A stretch of DNA of 64,000 bases from Bryopsis sp. KO-2023 (Eukaryota > Chlorophyta > Ulvophyceae > Bryopsidales > Bryopsidaceae), in NCBI GenBank assembly GCA_030272585.1, contig BSYQ01000002.1, positions 992,001-1,056,000 on the forward strand, read 5' to 3'. Numbering within the stretch: the stretch's first letter is position 1; every line of letters begins with the position of its first letter. Below, piece by piece: positions 45,802 through 57,369 of the stretch. The notes beneath the pieces were generated by a model. It was not told the origin of the DNA. It searched no databases and worked only from the letters and a program-made list of their open reading frames with translations. The translations under genes and the position numbers were made by a program.

Positions 45802-47727
45802 GCAATCTTTTGTTTTAGTTGCAATTCGTTTTGCAAGACCTAATGACAAACCAAAAAAGGAGCAGACACAGACAATGAGCCCGATTTTTCAGGCAGGGTG
45901 TTGTGTGAAGCCCGATTTTTTTTTCCCACAAAGAAATCTCTGCAGATATCTCTTCTTCTGTTGAGGAGACATTGTTTTATTCAACTGATCCAATGACTGG
46001 ATGGTTCTCTGAACTTCAGTTTCTCATCAACAAGATCGATCAGCGTGGGGCAGGGTTGAATGTCAGTCCTGCTGGAGTACAGCTGTGGATGTGCTTTCCA
46101 CTCAACAATACCCGATCTTGCAGATTCACGGCAGAAGGTCCAGATCGTATCAAGAAAGGCGGCGAATTGGGCATTGTGAACGCTTTTTGGATGTTGCGCC
46201 CCCCCTACATATTCACTGGGGGCTTGGATTCCTCCAGCCCAGCACTTCTCAGCCACTCACTGACAACGTTTCTTTTGTTTCTAGCCTGTTTATCTTGCGA
46301 AACAGCCTGGGTGTCCCTATGCCCGCCTAGATCGTTATCATTGCCGTGGCGTCGCCACCAGGTTAGTCCCCTGCTTTCCCAACTAATTGCGTTCGATCTT
46401 TCATGGCGGCCAAACCAGATTTTTTTTTTGTTGTTGCAGGAAAGCACTCAGTTGAGAGGTTGACCCAAATACGCCCACAGCTAACCATGAAGTGGAGTTG
46501 ATCCAGCGCACCATTCTGGGAACGCTTGATTGTCTGAACCCTGAGACGCTCAAAAATACGCCAACGTGAGGTTGCACCAGTCAAGACGGGCGTTCAGATA
46601 TTTTTTTCGTTGAGAGTGTGTTGCTGAATCCAGGTAGGCTACCTGTCAGCGAACTGTATTCTAAGTGCGTTGTCGAGAAATGGTGGTGGTGTGCTGGTGC
46701 TGGCAACCTCTTGCCTAGTTTGGTCAGATGAGAAGCGTTCATGCCTATTTATTAATATTTTGGAGTTGCGACATGGACGCCAACCATGGTGTGCTTTATA
46801 ATGTTTGTCGTTTTTGTCGCGACAGGTGGTCCTTGTGGGGCTGGCGGAGGGGTCTCTTCCAGAGGGGGTGGGTACCTGTTGATCCAGTCCACCTTGGTCA
46901 GACTTTTCACTCCATGGTAGTGGGTCTGACGACGCAGAGACTCTTTCGAATCATGGAGTCCCTGCAAACCGGAGAGTAGGCGGGTGTTGATCCGGTGGCA
47001 GAATCGCCACCAGAATGCCCTTATTATCTTCTGTACAGCCCCATTTTTTTCTCTTCACCAGAAAAAGATAATTCTGATTGAAACGATTCTTCCTTTTTTT
47101 TTTCTATTTTTGCCCACAGAGAGATTGCTCCTGTTTTCTCCAACAAGGGGCGGTTTGGTTTTTTGTTCGAACGAGCCATCAGCGGATGTTAAGCTGTGGT
47201 GCCCTTGTGAATCTCGATATCCATCGTCTCCGCCGTCTACATAATTCCGTTGGGCGTGGCGGCTGTTTTTATTGGCGAAGCTGTATTTGGTGGTTTGTTA
47301 TTAGTCCCTGACATCTGGACTGTCGGTTGCTGGTGCCCTCTTTCAGATAGCCTCCCGGAACTGGCCCGGGGCAGCGTTTCGAGGACGAAAAGGAGAAAGG
47401 ATGATGAAAACTCTGTGTACAAAAACACATCCTTGTATTTCCTGACTGCGGGCGTCAGTTCATCCAGTTCACCCTGGTCTTGTAATAATTTTGGCTGGTT
47501 GGTAGGCCAGTTGGAGAAAATTTCAAGTGCAAAATTAGGTTCTATTATTGGAGTATTTCAATTTATCTTTCATTTATTTCATAGAGCAGTGTCATGATGT
47601 TGTTTCTGTGCCAGCAGTGGCTTGAGGTTTCATTTGAATTGAATTTCGTTGATTTTTTCTTGGCCGAGTTCCTGCCTCAAGAAGCAATTGAAAGTTGCGC
47701 AGCCGATGATGAAAATTGTTGATGAAA

Positions 47728-47743
47728 AAACCCTAAACCCTAA
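47728..47743 (+). repeat. Telomere-like AAACCCTAAACCCTAA
   Basis: Two units of the CCCTAAA repeat inside the duplicated segment. The same sequence is at 60115-60130. Confidence 0.7.
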
Positions 47744-48292
47744 TCTGATTTTCAGATGACACATCAATTTCTGAGGCTGGGAGATTCTTGACCGAATTCT
47801 GCTTTGAAAAAGCAACGTCCCAACTTTCGTTTGATATTTTTATCTAAGGAGTAATTCACTCGAATTTGCAGACCAGAAGAGGAGTAGAAACAAGAGCTCC
47901 CCCAGAAATTGATCTTATATTGGTATGCAATCCAAGGCCCAATTCATCTAACCGCTCATTCATTAGCACAAGTCTTGAAAAAGTTTGGGTTGGAAAGGTC
48001 ACAATGTTTCCCTGCGACTCTGAGATCCATCCGCCGATCATTTGCCATTATTACATGTGCAGCAGCCCAGGCCTCTGTTGCAACAAAAAATACTCAAGCA
48101 GTTCGTTGCTTTAAGTGGTACTGGCCGATAATTATTTTATATTAAGATCAACTGAAAATGTCCACCATATTTCCAGTGGATTCTGTCTCAGTGTTCACCT
48201 ATCCACAGCAGAGATGAGTGCTACTCGTGTATGCCCGACCCAAGAACATTCATTTTATGGTTGTTGGTATTGTGAGTCACAATAGACTGTAG

Positions 48293-48423
48293 GCCAGGAG
48301 GGCTGGTGCAAAGCTTGCTCTGCGTCTTGGGATGGTTGCTTCGACTACGTTTTCTCGTGCCAGGAGAGGCGGGCGTCCATCGAGATAGGGGACCAATTCG
48401 AGTGCTGTTGCACATTTGCTTGA
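48293..48423 (+). pseudogene. Orphan second exon of a cysteine-rich peptide gene
   Basis: After an AG acceptor the frame encodes GWCKACSASWDGCFDYVFSC and later ECCCTFA with a stop. This is nearly the mature domain of the gene at 29149-29590 and all seven cysteines are kept. No signal-peptide exon was seen upstream, so this copy is probably incomplete. Confidence 0.6.
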
Positions 48424-48731
48424 GGAGGGTTTCAGCTTTTTTTTGAGGGGGGCGGGCGGAGAGAAAGAAGCCATCGACCGCTCTCGACTCGCCAAGCGAA
48501 AAAAGTCCCGACCCATTCGTTTTGATAATAAAAAAAAGAAAAGGGTGAAGATGGACTCCATCTTCTTTTCTTCTTCCATGAGACTAAGTCGTTTTGAATC
48601 GTAGTATTCGTTTTTTTTTGAATCGGCAAGTATTCACACCCATTTTGCCTTATTCTTCCTACTCCTTTTTTTACTCTTTGCAGTTTTGAATCTCGAGCTT
48701 CTCATGTGCTGTATGTGTGTATTCTTTTCGC

Positions 48732-48739
48732 TTCAGAAG
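48732..48739. repeat. hAT copy A target-site duplication (left)
   Basis: TTCAGAAG, repeated exactly at 50259-50266. Confidence 0.93.
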
Positions 48740-50258
48740 CAGGGTTTTTCCTAAGCACTCAGAGCTTCAAGCCACATGGCTTTTTTCTCCTCTTTCCTAT
48801 TTTTTTTTCCGCCACGTTGTGGCGTTGAGCGAGCTTTTTTAATTTTTTTTTTCAGCCAATGTGGCGTTTTGCTCAATCTCCTGGCTTTTTCTTACTATTT
48901 ATGCAACTCATCAGAACATTGTCCTTACATACACAAAACAATCGACAATCTCTCCTCCTTCCACAAGTCCACAAATACCCTTCCCGCGACTGATATCACT
49001 TTTTTCATTCATTCAAAACAATAGCAACCCCAGAAAACCCAAATCTAATCACGAAAAACACCACTTCCCTTTGCAAGAACATTTCTTCTATCCTTCGTTC
49101 TTCCCCACAATTGAAGAGTTTCCTTGTAGGGAAATGAACTGATATCAAACCGACAATTCTTTACTCTGATGCAACCGTTTAAATGATCTTCTTGCAGCCG
49201 GTTACGAACAATTGTTTTTGTCAAGTTCATTTCCGAAAATCTTCTCTCATTACTGACGCTCGTCATCGGTAGAATAAGCACAATTTGTGCCAACTTCACG
49301 AATTCCGAGCATAATCGAAGAACACCGGGGCTTTCCATCAGATGCTTTTAGCAATACTCCATCGATTGTATACGAAGATGAAGCTTTCATTGTCACTTGA
49401 AAAAGGTCAAACTGTGTGTTCAATTTTTCTTCATCAAGAAGGGGAAGAACCGTGGTATCTCCCTGAGCGATTTCTCGACAAAAATGTTTTTTTATTGTGT
49501 TGAAAAACCGTTCAATCAGTTCCCTCCCAGGGTCTTGGGCCCAAAAAAATGGTTGTAAAATAGAGAATGCAGAGAACAATTCTTTGGGAGGAAATCGGGT
49601 TTCGAAATCCGAAATCACAAGCTCTGAAGCTTCCTTCACTTTCACCTTAGTTCGTTCAAGAATGTCGAACCACATGTCCTCTGTTACGATTTCGGTCCTG
49701 TGTCCTCTCCCATTTTCATTTTTCTTTGTGGTCATAAGGTAGTGCTTCATACCACTCCCACAGTTGAAGGTGAGATAGCTGACGCCTTCATCGCAAAGGT
49801 CCAGTGGACTGTCCGTCTCTCCAACCGCTACGAAATTCCTCCAAATTCTTCCCGAAAAACTGTCCTCACTCATGTATTCCTGACGAATATATTATAGAGA
49901 CGCGGTGCAGGGGTTGAATTCGTGGTAGAGAGGGGAATGGAAACAATGGCGTTATAGACTTGTGGTGGATTTCCAGTCTGCACAACAGGGAGTTCAATTG
50001 TTCGATTGCACGTGGAATCGAACACCTTTGAACTATCTGGCGATTCGACTTTATTTCCGATATATTTCACTGGCCACAATGGCGATTTCAGCGATTTCTT
50101 GTGTTTTTCGACGGCCACTGAGTGGCGTATTGGCTTTACCAATTGTCTGAAATAGTGGCGTATTGCACGCTATTTCTTTTGAAATATGCCGCCACATTTG
50201 GCCCAATTTTGTTTTTTTCCGCCACATTGGCGGCTAAACGCCACTAAAAAAAACCCTG
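48740..50258 (-). mobile_element. hAT-type element, copy A (1,519 bp)
   Basis: Bounded by CAGGGTTTTT and AAACCCTG (short hAT-type inverted termini starting CAGGG) and by an exact 8-bp duplication TTCAGAAG. It has the same length as, and apparently identical sequence to, copy B at 52371-53889, in opposite orientation. Subterminal GTGGCG/CGCCAC motifs are repeated near both ends, as expected for transposase binding. The internal frames are broken in the same way as in copy B. Confidence 0.93.
49045..50142 (-). pseudogene. hAT transposase remnant, copy A
   Basis: Three overlapping frames (50142-49870, 49873-49250, 49338-49045) cover what would be a continuous transposase. The last contains the hAT C-terminal dimerisation motif (LPMTSVSNERRFSEMNLTK, then NRLQEDHL). 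At about 360 residues in total it is much shorter than usual hAT transposases (about 600-700). Either the gene is internally deleted or introns were missed. Likely mobilised by an enzyme made elsewhere. Confidence 0.7.
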
Positions 50259-50266
50259 TTCAGAAG
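50259..50266. repeat. hAT copy A target-site duplication (right)
   Basis: TTCAGAAG. Confidence 0.93.
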
Positions 50267-51052
50267 TGGTTTCTATTGCACTAAACTAGACTCATCACCC
50301 CACCTGTTTGAACGCCTAATCCGGGGGGATCACCCTGAAACCCCCCCCCCCCAGGTGTAAGGCCACTGCCCAGATCTGAATCAAACTCTCCCGTTACGTT
50401 GTGAAAAAGCGATTGATGGGCTTTCGCTTTTTTGGGCTTCGGTTCACGTCCTTTTGGGGCACGAGATCCTTGGACGTTCAACTCCCCTTCGAAGTCACCG
50501 ATCGGTGTCCATTGTCTTTTTATCTTTTTACCACGTTTGCTGGCTGCGTGGATTCTCTGTGTGGGTCTGCTGGACCGCAACGCTTTCATTTTGAAATCTT
50601 TCGGCTTTCTTCATTCTCTGTGTGGGTGCGATCTACTGGACCGCAACGCTTTCGTTTCGAAATCTTCCGGCTTTCTCTATTTCGCCCGGGAAGAAAAAGG
50701 TGCGGGTGGGTTTCGACCTCTCTAGCTGTTTTTTTCTTTCTGTGTTTTTTCCCCTTTTCGCTGAAATAAAACGACCGCCCTTTTTTTTTCTGCTGTGGGC
50801 TCGTTCGTCGACCATTTAGTGCATGAAATCGGCTTCTAAGTTTTGTCGAAGAACTATTTTCCTGTCCAAAAGAACGCACTCGCGTCAACATTTTCTAGAT
50901 TCTTTCTGGTTGATTTCAACCGATCGGGGGGAAGGCTAGAAAAAAACTGAATCTGTTGCCCGACTTCTATCGTAGACAGACTGTGTAAGGGCTGGATCAT
51001 CATGGATGATGTGTGATTGGTTTTTTTCTCCCTTCCAGCACGAAGGGGCAAG

Positions 51053-52072
51053 ATGGAATCCAAAAGACGACATCGATGGGACTTACATTCGGATGTCATC
51101 ACTCAGATACTGGCACCTCTCCCACCAAAAGAGGTTGCAAAGTGTGCATGTGTTGCTTCAACATGGAAGATCGCAGTTGACGATCCCACCTTGAAAAAAA
51201 AAGTGGATTTGGAAAAGTCTTGGAGGTGTGGGGATGTCAAGCCAATCACACTTGAATTGGGTCTCGTTTCGAAAAGTTCTGCCCGGAGGAGAAGAAATTT
51301 GATGGCAGTAGAGTCCTCGACCTCCATCCATATATGGGATTTGAGGATGAGAAAAATTGTGAAGGTTCTTGAAACGGGAAAAGAGACTTGTTGTCTTTGT
51401 TTACTCGAGGATGAGGTTTTGTGCGGTGACCGAGCGGGACTCATAAGTGTGTGGAACATTGAGGGTAGTGTTTTATCATCCCAATTCGAGGCACACACTG
51501 ACGTCGTGATATCCATTGTTGAGGTTGGAGACATGGTAGCAAGCGGTGGATCTGATAAATGCATTCGGCTGTGGCGACGAGGGACTTGGGAGTGTTATAT
51601 GCGTCTACGACAAGGAGCCTCGTATTTGCCTCATATCTTTGCATGGTCTAGCACAATGGAACTTTTGTTTGTTGGAAATGCCAGTAGGATTTTTCGAGGG
51701 TGGGATATCTCAACAGGCAAACGTGTTCGAGTCCTTCGAGGAGATTCGGACATCAGGGAACCTTTTTGTGTTCATGAAGATTGGCTGTTGAGCACCTCTG
51801 GCAAAACTACAAAACTTTGGAGTCTCAAAGATGGAGAGTGCAAGCAAGAATACCCAAGTCCAAGTTGGGTTACGTATCTTGCTCTTGATGGTGATCGAAT
51901 AGCAATTAAATCGATGGATGGGAAGGTGGATATTTGGGGCATGGGTGAGAACAAGCTTATGAGATCGTTTCATGTTGAGAGGCTTCTTATCGGCTTGTGG
52001 TTGGGAGAAAGTGAGCTTGTGGCACTCGACTATCTTGGCAAGGTTATCATTTGGGATTTCCTAACATGTTAA
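51053..52072 (+). CDS. F-box/WD40 protein 4
   Basis: 339 residues from the ATG at 51053, with a CTTCCAG acceptor just upstream. The first 25 residues are almost the same as in gene 3 (MESKRRHRWDLHSDVITQIL). WD40 repeats include LCGDRAGLISVWNIEG, ASGGSDKCIRLW and IKSMDGKVDIWGM, ending IIWDFLTC. It lies between two inverted copies of one hAT element. Role inferred as SCF substrate receptor. Confidence 0.88.
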   Translation: MESKRRHRWDLHSDVITQILAPLPPKEVAKCACVASTWKIAVDDPTLKKKVDLEKSWRCGDVKPITLELGLVSKSSARRRRNLMAVESSTSIHIWDLRMRKIVKVLETGKETCCLCLLEDEVLCGDRAGLISVWNIEGSVLSSQFEAHTDVVISIVEVGDMVASGGSDKCIRLWRRGTWECYMRLRQGASYLPHIFAWSSTMELLFVGNASRIFRGWDISTGKRVRVLRGDSDIREPFCVHEDWLLSTSGKTTKLWSLKDGECKQEYPSPSWVTYLALDGDRIAIKSMDGKVDIWGMGENKLMRSFHVERLLIGLWLGESELVALDYLGKVIIWDFLTC

Positions 52073-52362
52073 TTAGGATGCTTGGATTTTGAAACGCGGG
52101 GGCTTGGAGGAGGGGAAAAGATGAATCAGTGGCGAAAGTGTATGAAACTTTCTCAAGGTCGTTTCCTTGTTCTTTAAGAAACTTGATGTAAGGAAATAAA
52201 GGTAACGTTTTACACACTCAATTACTATGGAAGGATTGCATTAGCAGAAAACACAATTGATAAAACACATGTGTGTGTGTGTGTTCCTCAATTGTAAATA
52301 TATAATATTGTTAATTGCGGTATTCATAAGACGCCCTAGCACACGCGCACAGAAAAACCCGA

Positions 52363-52370
52363 GTCGTAAC
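52363..52370. repeat. hAT copy B target-site duplication (left)
   Basis: GTCGTAAC, repeated exactly at 53890-53897. The unoccupied paralogous site near 38393 reads GTCATAACCCCTG. Confidence 0.93.
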
Positions 52371-53889
52371 CAGGGTTTTTTTTAGTGGCGTTTAGCCGCC
52401 AATGTGGCGGAAAAAAACAAAATTGGGCCAAATGTGGCGGCATATTTCAAAAGAAATAGCGTGCAATACGCCACTATTTCAGACAATTGGTAAAGCCAAT
52501 ACGCCACTCAGTGGCCGTCGAAAAACACAAGAAATCGCTGAAATCGCCATTGTGGCCAGTGAAATATATCGGAAATAAAGTCGAATCGCCAGATAGTTCA
52601 AAGGTGTTCGATTCCACGTGCAATCGAACAATTGAACTCCCTGTTGTGCAGACTGGAAATCCACCACAAGTCTATAACGCCATTGTTTCCATTCCCCTCT
52701 CTACCACGAATTCAACCCCTGCACCGCGTCTCTATAATATATTCGTCAGGAATACATGAGTGAGGACAGTTTTTCGGGAAGAATTTGGAGGAATTTCGTA
52801 GCGGTTGGAGAGACGGACAGTCCACTGGACCTTTGCGATGAAGGCGTCAGCTATCTCACCTTCAACTGTGGGAGTGGTATGAAGCACTACCTTATGACCA
52901 CAAAGAAAAATGAAAATGGGAGAGGACACAGGACCGAAATCGTAACAGAGGACATGTGGTTCGACATTCTTGAACGAACTAAGGTGAAAGTGAAGGAAGC
53001 TTCAGAGCTTGTGATTTCGGATTTCGAAACCCGATTTCCTCCCAAAGAATTGTTCTCTGCATTCTCTATTTTACAACCATTTTTTTGGGCCCAAGACCCT
53101 GGGAGGGAACTGATTGAACGGTTTTTCAACACAATAAAAAAACATTTTTGTCGAGAAATCGCTCAGGGAGATACCACGGTTCTTCCCCTTCTTGATGAAG
53201 AAAAATTGAACACACAGTTTGACCTTTTTCAAGTGACAATGAAAGCTTCATCTTCGTATACAATCGATGGAGTATTGCTAAAAGCATCTGATGGAAAGCC
53301 CCGGTGTTCTTCGATTATGCTCGGAATTCGTGAAGTTGGCACAAATTGTGCTTATTCTACCGATGACGAGCGTCAGTAATGAGAGAAGATTTTCGGAAAT
53401 GAACTTGACAAAAACAATTGTTCGTAACCGGCTGCAAGAAGATCATTTAAACGGTTGCATCAGAGTAAAGAATTGTCGGTTTGATATCAGTTCATTTCCC
53501 TACAAGGAAACTCTTCAATTGTGGGGAAGAACGAAGGATAGAAGAAATGTTCTTGCAAAGGGAAGTGGTGTTTTTCGTGATTAGATTTGGGTTTTCTGGG
53601 GTTGCTATTGTTTTGAATGAATGAAAAAAGTGATATCAGTCGCGGGAAGGGTATTTGTGGACTTGTGGAAGGAGGAGAGATTGTCGATTGTTTTGTGTAT
53701 GTAAGGACAATGTTCTGATGAGTTGCATAAATAGTAAGAAAAAGCCAGGAGATTGAGCAAAACGCCACATTGGCTGAAAAAAAAAATTAAAAAAGCTCGC
53801 TCAACGCCACAACGTGGCGGAAAAAAAAATAGGAAAGAGGAGAAAAAAGCCATGTGGCTTGAAGCTCTGAGTGCTTAGGAAAAACCCTG
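52371..53889 (+). mobile_element. hAT-type element, copy B (1,519 bp)
   Basis: CAGGGTTTTT to AAACCCTG with exact 8-bp duplications GTCGTAAC. Same length and, as far as I can compare by eye, same sequence as copy A, in inverted orientation. The different target duplications show two independent insertions, and the lack of differences implies recent movement. Confidence 0.94.
52487..53584 (+). pseudogene. hAT transposase remnant, copy B
   Basis: Frames 52487-52759, 52756-53379 and 53291-53584. The first two touch by an ATGA overlap (stop of one inside start of next) and the third overlaps the second in another frame. The third carries the hAT dimerisation motif with SNERRFSEMNLTK. Breaks are the same as in copy A, so they existed before these insertions. 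Confidence 0.7.
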
Positions 53890-53897
53890 GTCGTAAC
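53890..53897. repeat. hAT copy B target-site duplication (right)
   Basis: GTCGTAAC. Confidence 0.93.
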
Positions 53898-55277
53898 CCC
53901 TGCGCCAACTCTGTTGGTGTGTTTCTCTCGCGAACTAAGAACGATCTTCAGCATTAAGGGAAGAGCGCATATCGAAAGAAAACTCTTTTGGCCGCATCGA
54001 AATTGAAGGAGGCCTCCGTCACGCACGCGCAGGGACCCCTGCACAATAAGCGCAGCGGTTTGCAATTTTTTTGCTTCACCTCCTTCGACGCCGTCTGGCG
54101 TGAGCTTTTTTGAGGTCGGGCATCCAAGAGACACGATCGTCAAGCAGCGGACTCCATGCAGAGCTCGTTTTGGTGGAGCAGTAAAGGTCCTTGCATATGT
54201 CAGCTTGTGTGTTTCGCTTTCTTTGTTCTTGCTTGTGCATTCTTCGCCGCTTGTCAGTTGCGCACGCTCCATGCTGCTTTCATCGACGACCTGAAAGTGA
54301 GAAACAGAGACTTACGGGGTGCGGAAGCTGAGTTCACTTGTTTCATATTTTGTTGCGAATTCGCAAAGAGAGAAAATACAAAGAGCATGGTGAAACCTTC
54401 AACCATGGCGTGGAAACATACACTTTGGGCTTCTTCGCCGGCGATGACTGGGGCACCATAGACTGTCGCCTGTCGCCTGGATCTGTTGTATCGCACGATC
54501 CGTTGTTGTGCGAACGTTCTTGCCAAATGTAGAGGTTTTTTAGTGGTGCTTGGGAACCACATCGGCGCCGGCTACCCTCAAAAGCTCTCTGAGACAATTT
54601 GTCGGCTCATTTGCGCAACGATCATTCCTGCAAGAAGATCGCCGCCAGTGTTGAAACAGTGATTGAATTTCCAAGAGCCAAACCTAAGTCTCAACATTCC
54701 CTGAGTGTTACACTCTTCAGCCCGTTGGAATTGGTGTCTGGCTGTTCACTTTCTGCGGAGCTGAATGTCATAAAGTCATAAAGTCTTCGGGAAACTTTGC
54801 GACGCCCCCGTCGTAACCCAGCACAACGTTTATAATCTTTGTGGAGCAGCCCAAACATATTAGGTTTCCAATGATGAGTGACCATATGCAGCGAAGATAT
54901 GCATTAGACATTGTCATCCCAGAATTCAAACTTCTACCACATCTGCTGGTGCGGTAGGCAGAGGGACCTTACATATATATTACGTTATTTTTGAGTGCGA
55001 CATGGAGCACCCCCAAAAAAGGCAGGCATCGTTGAGTGAGATGCCGCCCTGTCCCAATGGATTCATCTGTTGGAACAAAACCCAAAGGTTGAAAGAACTT
55101 AACAATACATGAAAATCTGCATGACTAGTAACAGTGACACCGCCTGGTGAAGAGCAGGAGCTTCCTTTTTGCAGAGAAATGCTGCTGCTTTTCCGATGAA
55201 TAGGATTTGTTAAAAACTGTGCTGACCAGAGGGGCAGCTGGAGAGAAGGTTGCACAAATCTTCGAGAGGGATCCTAC

Positions 55278-56117
55278 ATGCTGATCCTGGAATATGAAGG
55301 TGTAGGGAGGATGCTTTTTGGTGCTATGACCGACAGACTGTGAGTGAGCTTCCTGAAAAGATAGGATCGTATTACTACCCCCCCCCCCCCCCCGCTAGGA
55401 ATATTACCCATCTTTACGACGGCCCAATGAGCCAGTTCGGTCTGTGCACTGATCAGGGAAACACTCAGATCTTTCATGGTTCTTTTTTATCGATACAGAG
55501 TTTTGGGGAGTTCTCACTGAAGGAGCGATCGACCACATAGGTGTCCCGAAAACTATGCCCGCACAACAGCAAACGGCTGGACTGCTCTGCATTGGGCGGC
55601 CACCTTGGAAACAATCTCTATGAGGTTTCAAATCGAAACCAGTATCAGGAGTTTGCTTGATAATGGCGCGAACTTGGAAGCCAGGGATGATCAAGGGCTC
55701 ACACCCCTGCACTTGGCGGCAAAGTTTGGATTCACAACAACTCTCGGGCCTCTTATTTCTGACGGGGCTGATATTGAAGCGGAGGACAATGTAGGCAACA
55801 CTCCTTTGGCAACTGCCTCCTACTTTGGACAAGATTCCGCCATACAGATGTTGTTGGAAGAGGGGGCAAACTCGAACGTTAAGTATTATTCTGCTGCCAA
55901 AGACCCGTCTCTCGACGCCGATTTCAACCCGGGTTTCATGGCGCCTATACATTTCGCAGCCCTGTATGGGAAACAGACTGCGACCACCGAGATGCTGATC
56001 GTAGCTGGTGGTGAAGTCAACGTTTTGGATAATGGCGGCAACACACCTCTTAGAATCGCTGAGCACTGTGGACGAGTGGAAACGATGCGTATTTTAAAGG
56101 AGAATGGCGCTCGGTGA
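55278..56117 (+). CDS. Ankyrin-repeat protein, intact copy
   Basis: Two exons, 55278-55339 and 55541-56117, joined in phase 2 (GTGAGT donor, CATAG acceptor), 212 residues. Five ankyrin units are visible: NGWTALHWAATLET, QGLTPLHLAAKFGFTTTLGP, VGNTPLATASYFGQDS, APIHFAALYGKQTATTEM, and GGNTPLRIAEHCGRVETMRI. Ankyrin repeats bind proteins; no catalytic domain is seen, so the partner is unknown. The intron contains a C-run (55380-55393). A frameshifted copy lies inverted at 19936-20507. The start ATG at 55278 is plausible but more exons upstream are possible. Confidence 0.78.
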
Positions 56118-56837
56118 GAAGTGGATATGTTTGAGCGCCGCATTTTTCAGTCGGGCACTTGTCCCTGCAGGGATATCACAACTGCTGTTGAATGAATGTT
56201 TGTTGGGTGAGGGTGTGCATGGGTGCTGTTGGAGCATTCTGTAGGATATGTCGAGATGTTTATTGGTGGTCGTGTTTTTTCTAGTCTCATAACTCATCCG
56301 AAAGTTATCTGGGAGTTGTGTAACAGCAAAAAAGGTGCTGGACTCAAATTTTATTCCTTTCTCATTTACATTCGTGGTGGTGTTTTACTTTACTCCTCAT
56401 AGATCCACTCTTCCTGAAATCCCTTTTCCATCTTTTGCAGAATCGTTCTTTGGGGCTACCTCCATGAAAAGACAAAAAAAAAAGAACAGACTAATGATAA
56501 TGACAATGAACAGACTAAAACTTCCTTGTACCCTGTTTTGTTGTGACACCTTTTTGTAAGGCTGGACAATCAAAGATAGGTCGGGGCTTCCAAAAATAGC
56601 AATCGGAGTCTGACAACACAGTGAACTTCATTTGAAGTGGACTTCGTGTTTTTTGGAACCTCGCCCGAGGATCAAAAAAGGAGCTTGTCTTATCGACGAG
56701 TACGAGATCTTGTTCTGCTTTCGAATAAAAGAAAGTTGCAAATCAAAGTAGAAGGTCGTGGACGCCGCGGAGGTTTGTGCCTGACCAGTCGAAACATTTC
56801 CTTTTTTTTCTTCGAAGGAGGAGGAAGCGTCAGAACC

Positions 56838-57277
56838 ATGATGTCCAAAAAGATGGTGTTGGCTTTCTTTCTGATTGCTCTGTGCGCAGTATCCGTCTCC
56901 GCTGGGAAGAAAGGGGGTGAGCTTTCGCGGTTGCAGCTGATCTCCTTCTCTATTGATCACTCAGGAGCGCCGCCATGAGTCATGGCACAGGATTTCGATC
57001 AAAGTCGCCACTGGCGGCGGCATAGAACCTGCTGAAGTTGGTGCTGTTGTGTCTGACTCCAGGCTACGACCCTGTTTACGTTGTGCCAACCAAAAAGGTC
57101 TGGACGCCCCCTCCTCCTACCAAGAAAACCATCGTGATCGTGGATCCCCCACCTCCTCCGCCTGAGAAAAAGGTGGCCTCGCTGAATCCAATGAATCTCA
57201 GTTTTTTCAAGTGCCCGTTGAGGGAGGTTGAGTTGCGATGTTGTTTGCAGGTGGTCGTTATCGGCAAGAAGGGGTGA
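56838..57277 (+). CDS. Small secreted proline-rich protein, copy B
   Basis: Exons 56838-56916, 57063-57172 and 57251-57277, all with GT-AG junctions and phases matching copy A, 71 residues. Signal peptide MMSKKMVLAFFLIALCAVSV, then GKKGGYDPVYVVPTKKVW, two proline runs, and VVVIGKKG at the end. Differences from copy A are conservative, so both appear to be under selection. It lies 700 bases downstream of the intact ankyrin gene, mirroring the arrangement of copy A. Function unknown. Confidence 0.8.
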
Positions 57278-57369
57278 ATCTCCGCGACGGACAGGTTAGC
57301 TCAGCTGGTCAGTTGAAGCTTCTTTGTGGATCCGATAAGTTGTAGTATTGGCGGGATTTTTCTTTGTTT

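Larger units (their letters stand above)
45175..48240 (+). repeat. Right arm of the large inverted duplication
   Basis: Reverse match of 31850-34970. It starts about 360 bases after the dynamin-like gene. Its outer part (about 47470-48170) is present a third time at 59820-60600. Confidence 0.8.
50390..54960 (+). repeat. Direct segmental duplication, second copy (first 36430-39780)
   Basis: The shared order is F-box 5' region, F-box/WD40 gene, downstream block, and hydrophobic-frame block. This copy contains hAT copy B and an extra stretch near 54417-54625. The first copy has extra bases at 38420-38920. Confidence 0.8.

Noticed and set aside
45972-46463. 163-residue frame as a real gene
   Set aside because: It reads through a likely intron. 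The paralogous block has a TGG where this copy has TAG in the neighbouring frame, and many differences between the copies change residues. It is kept only as part of the duplication.
48740-53889. Composite transposon already mobile as one unit
   Set aside because: Each hAT copy has its own different 8-bp target duplication, so they inserted separately; joint movement is only a possibility.
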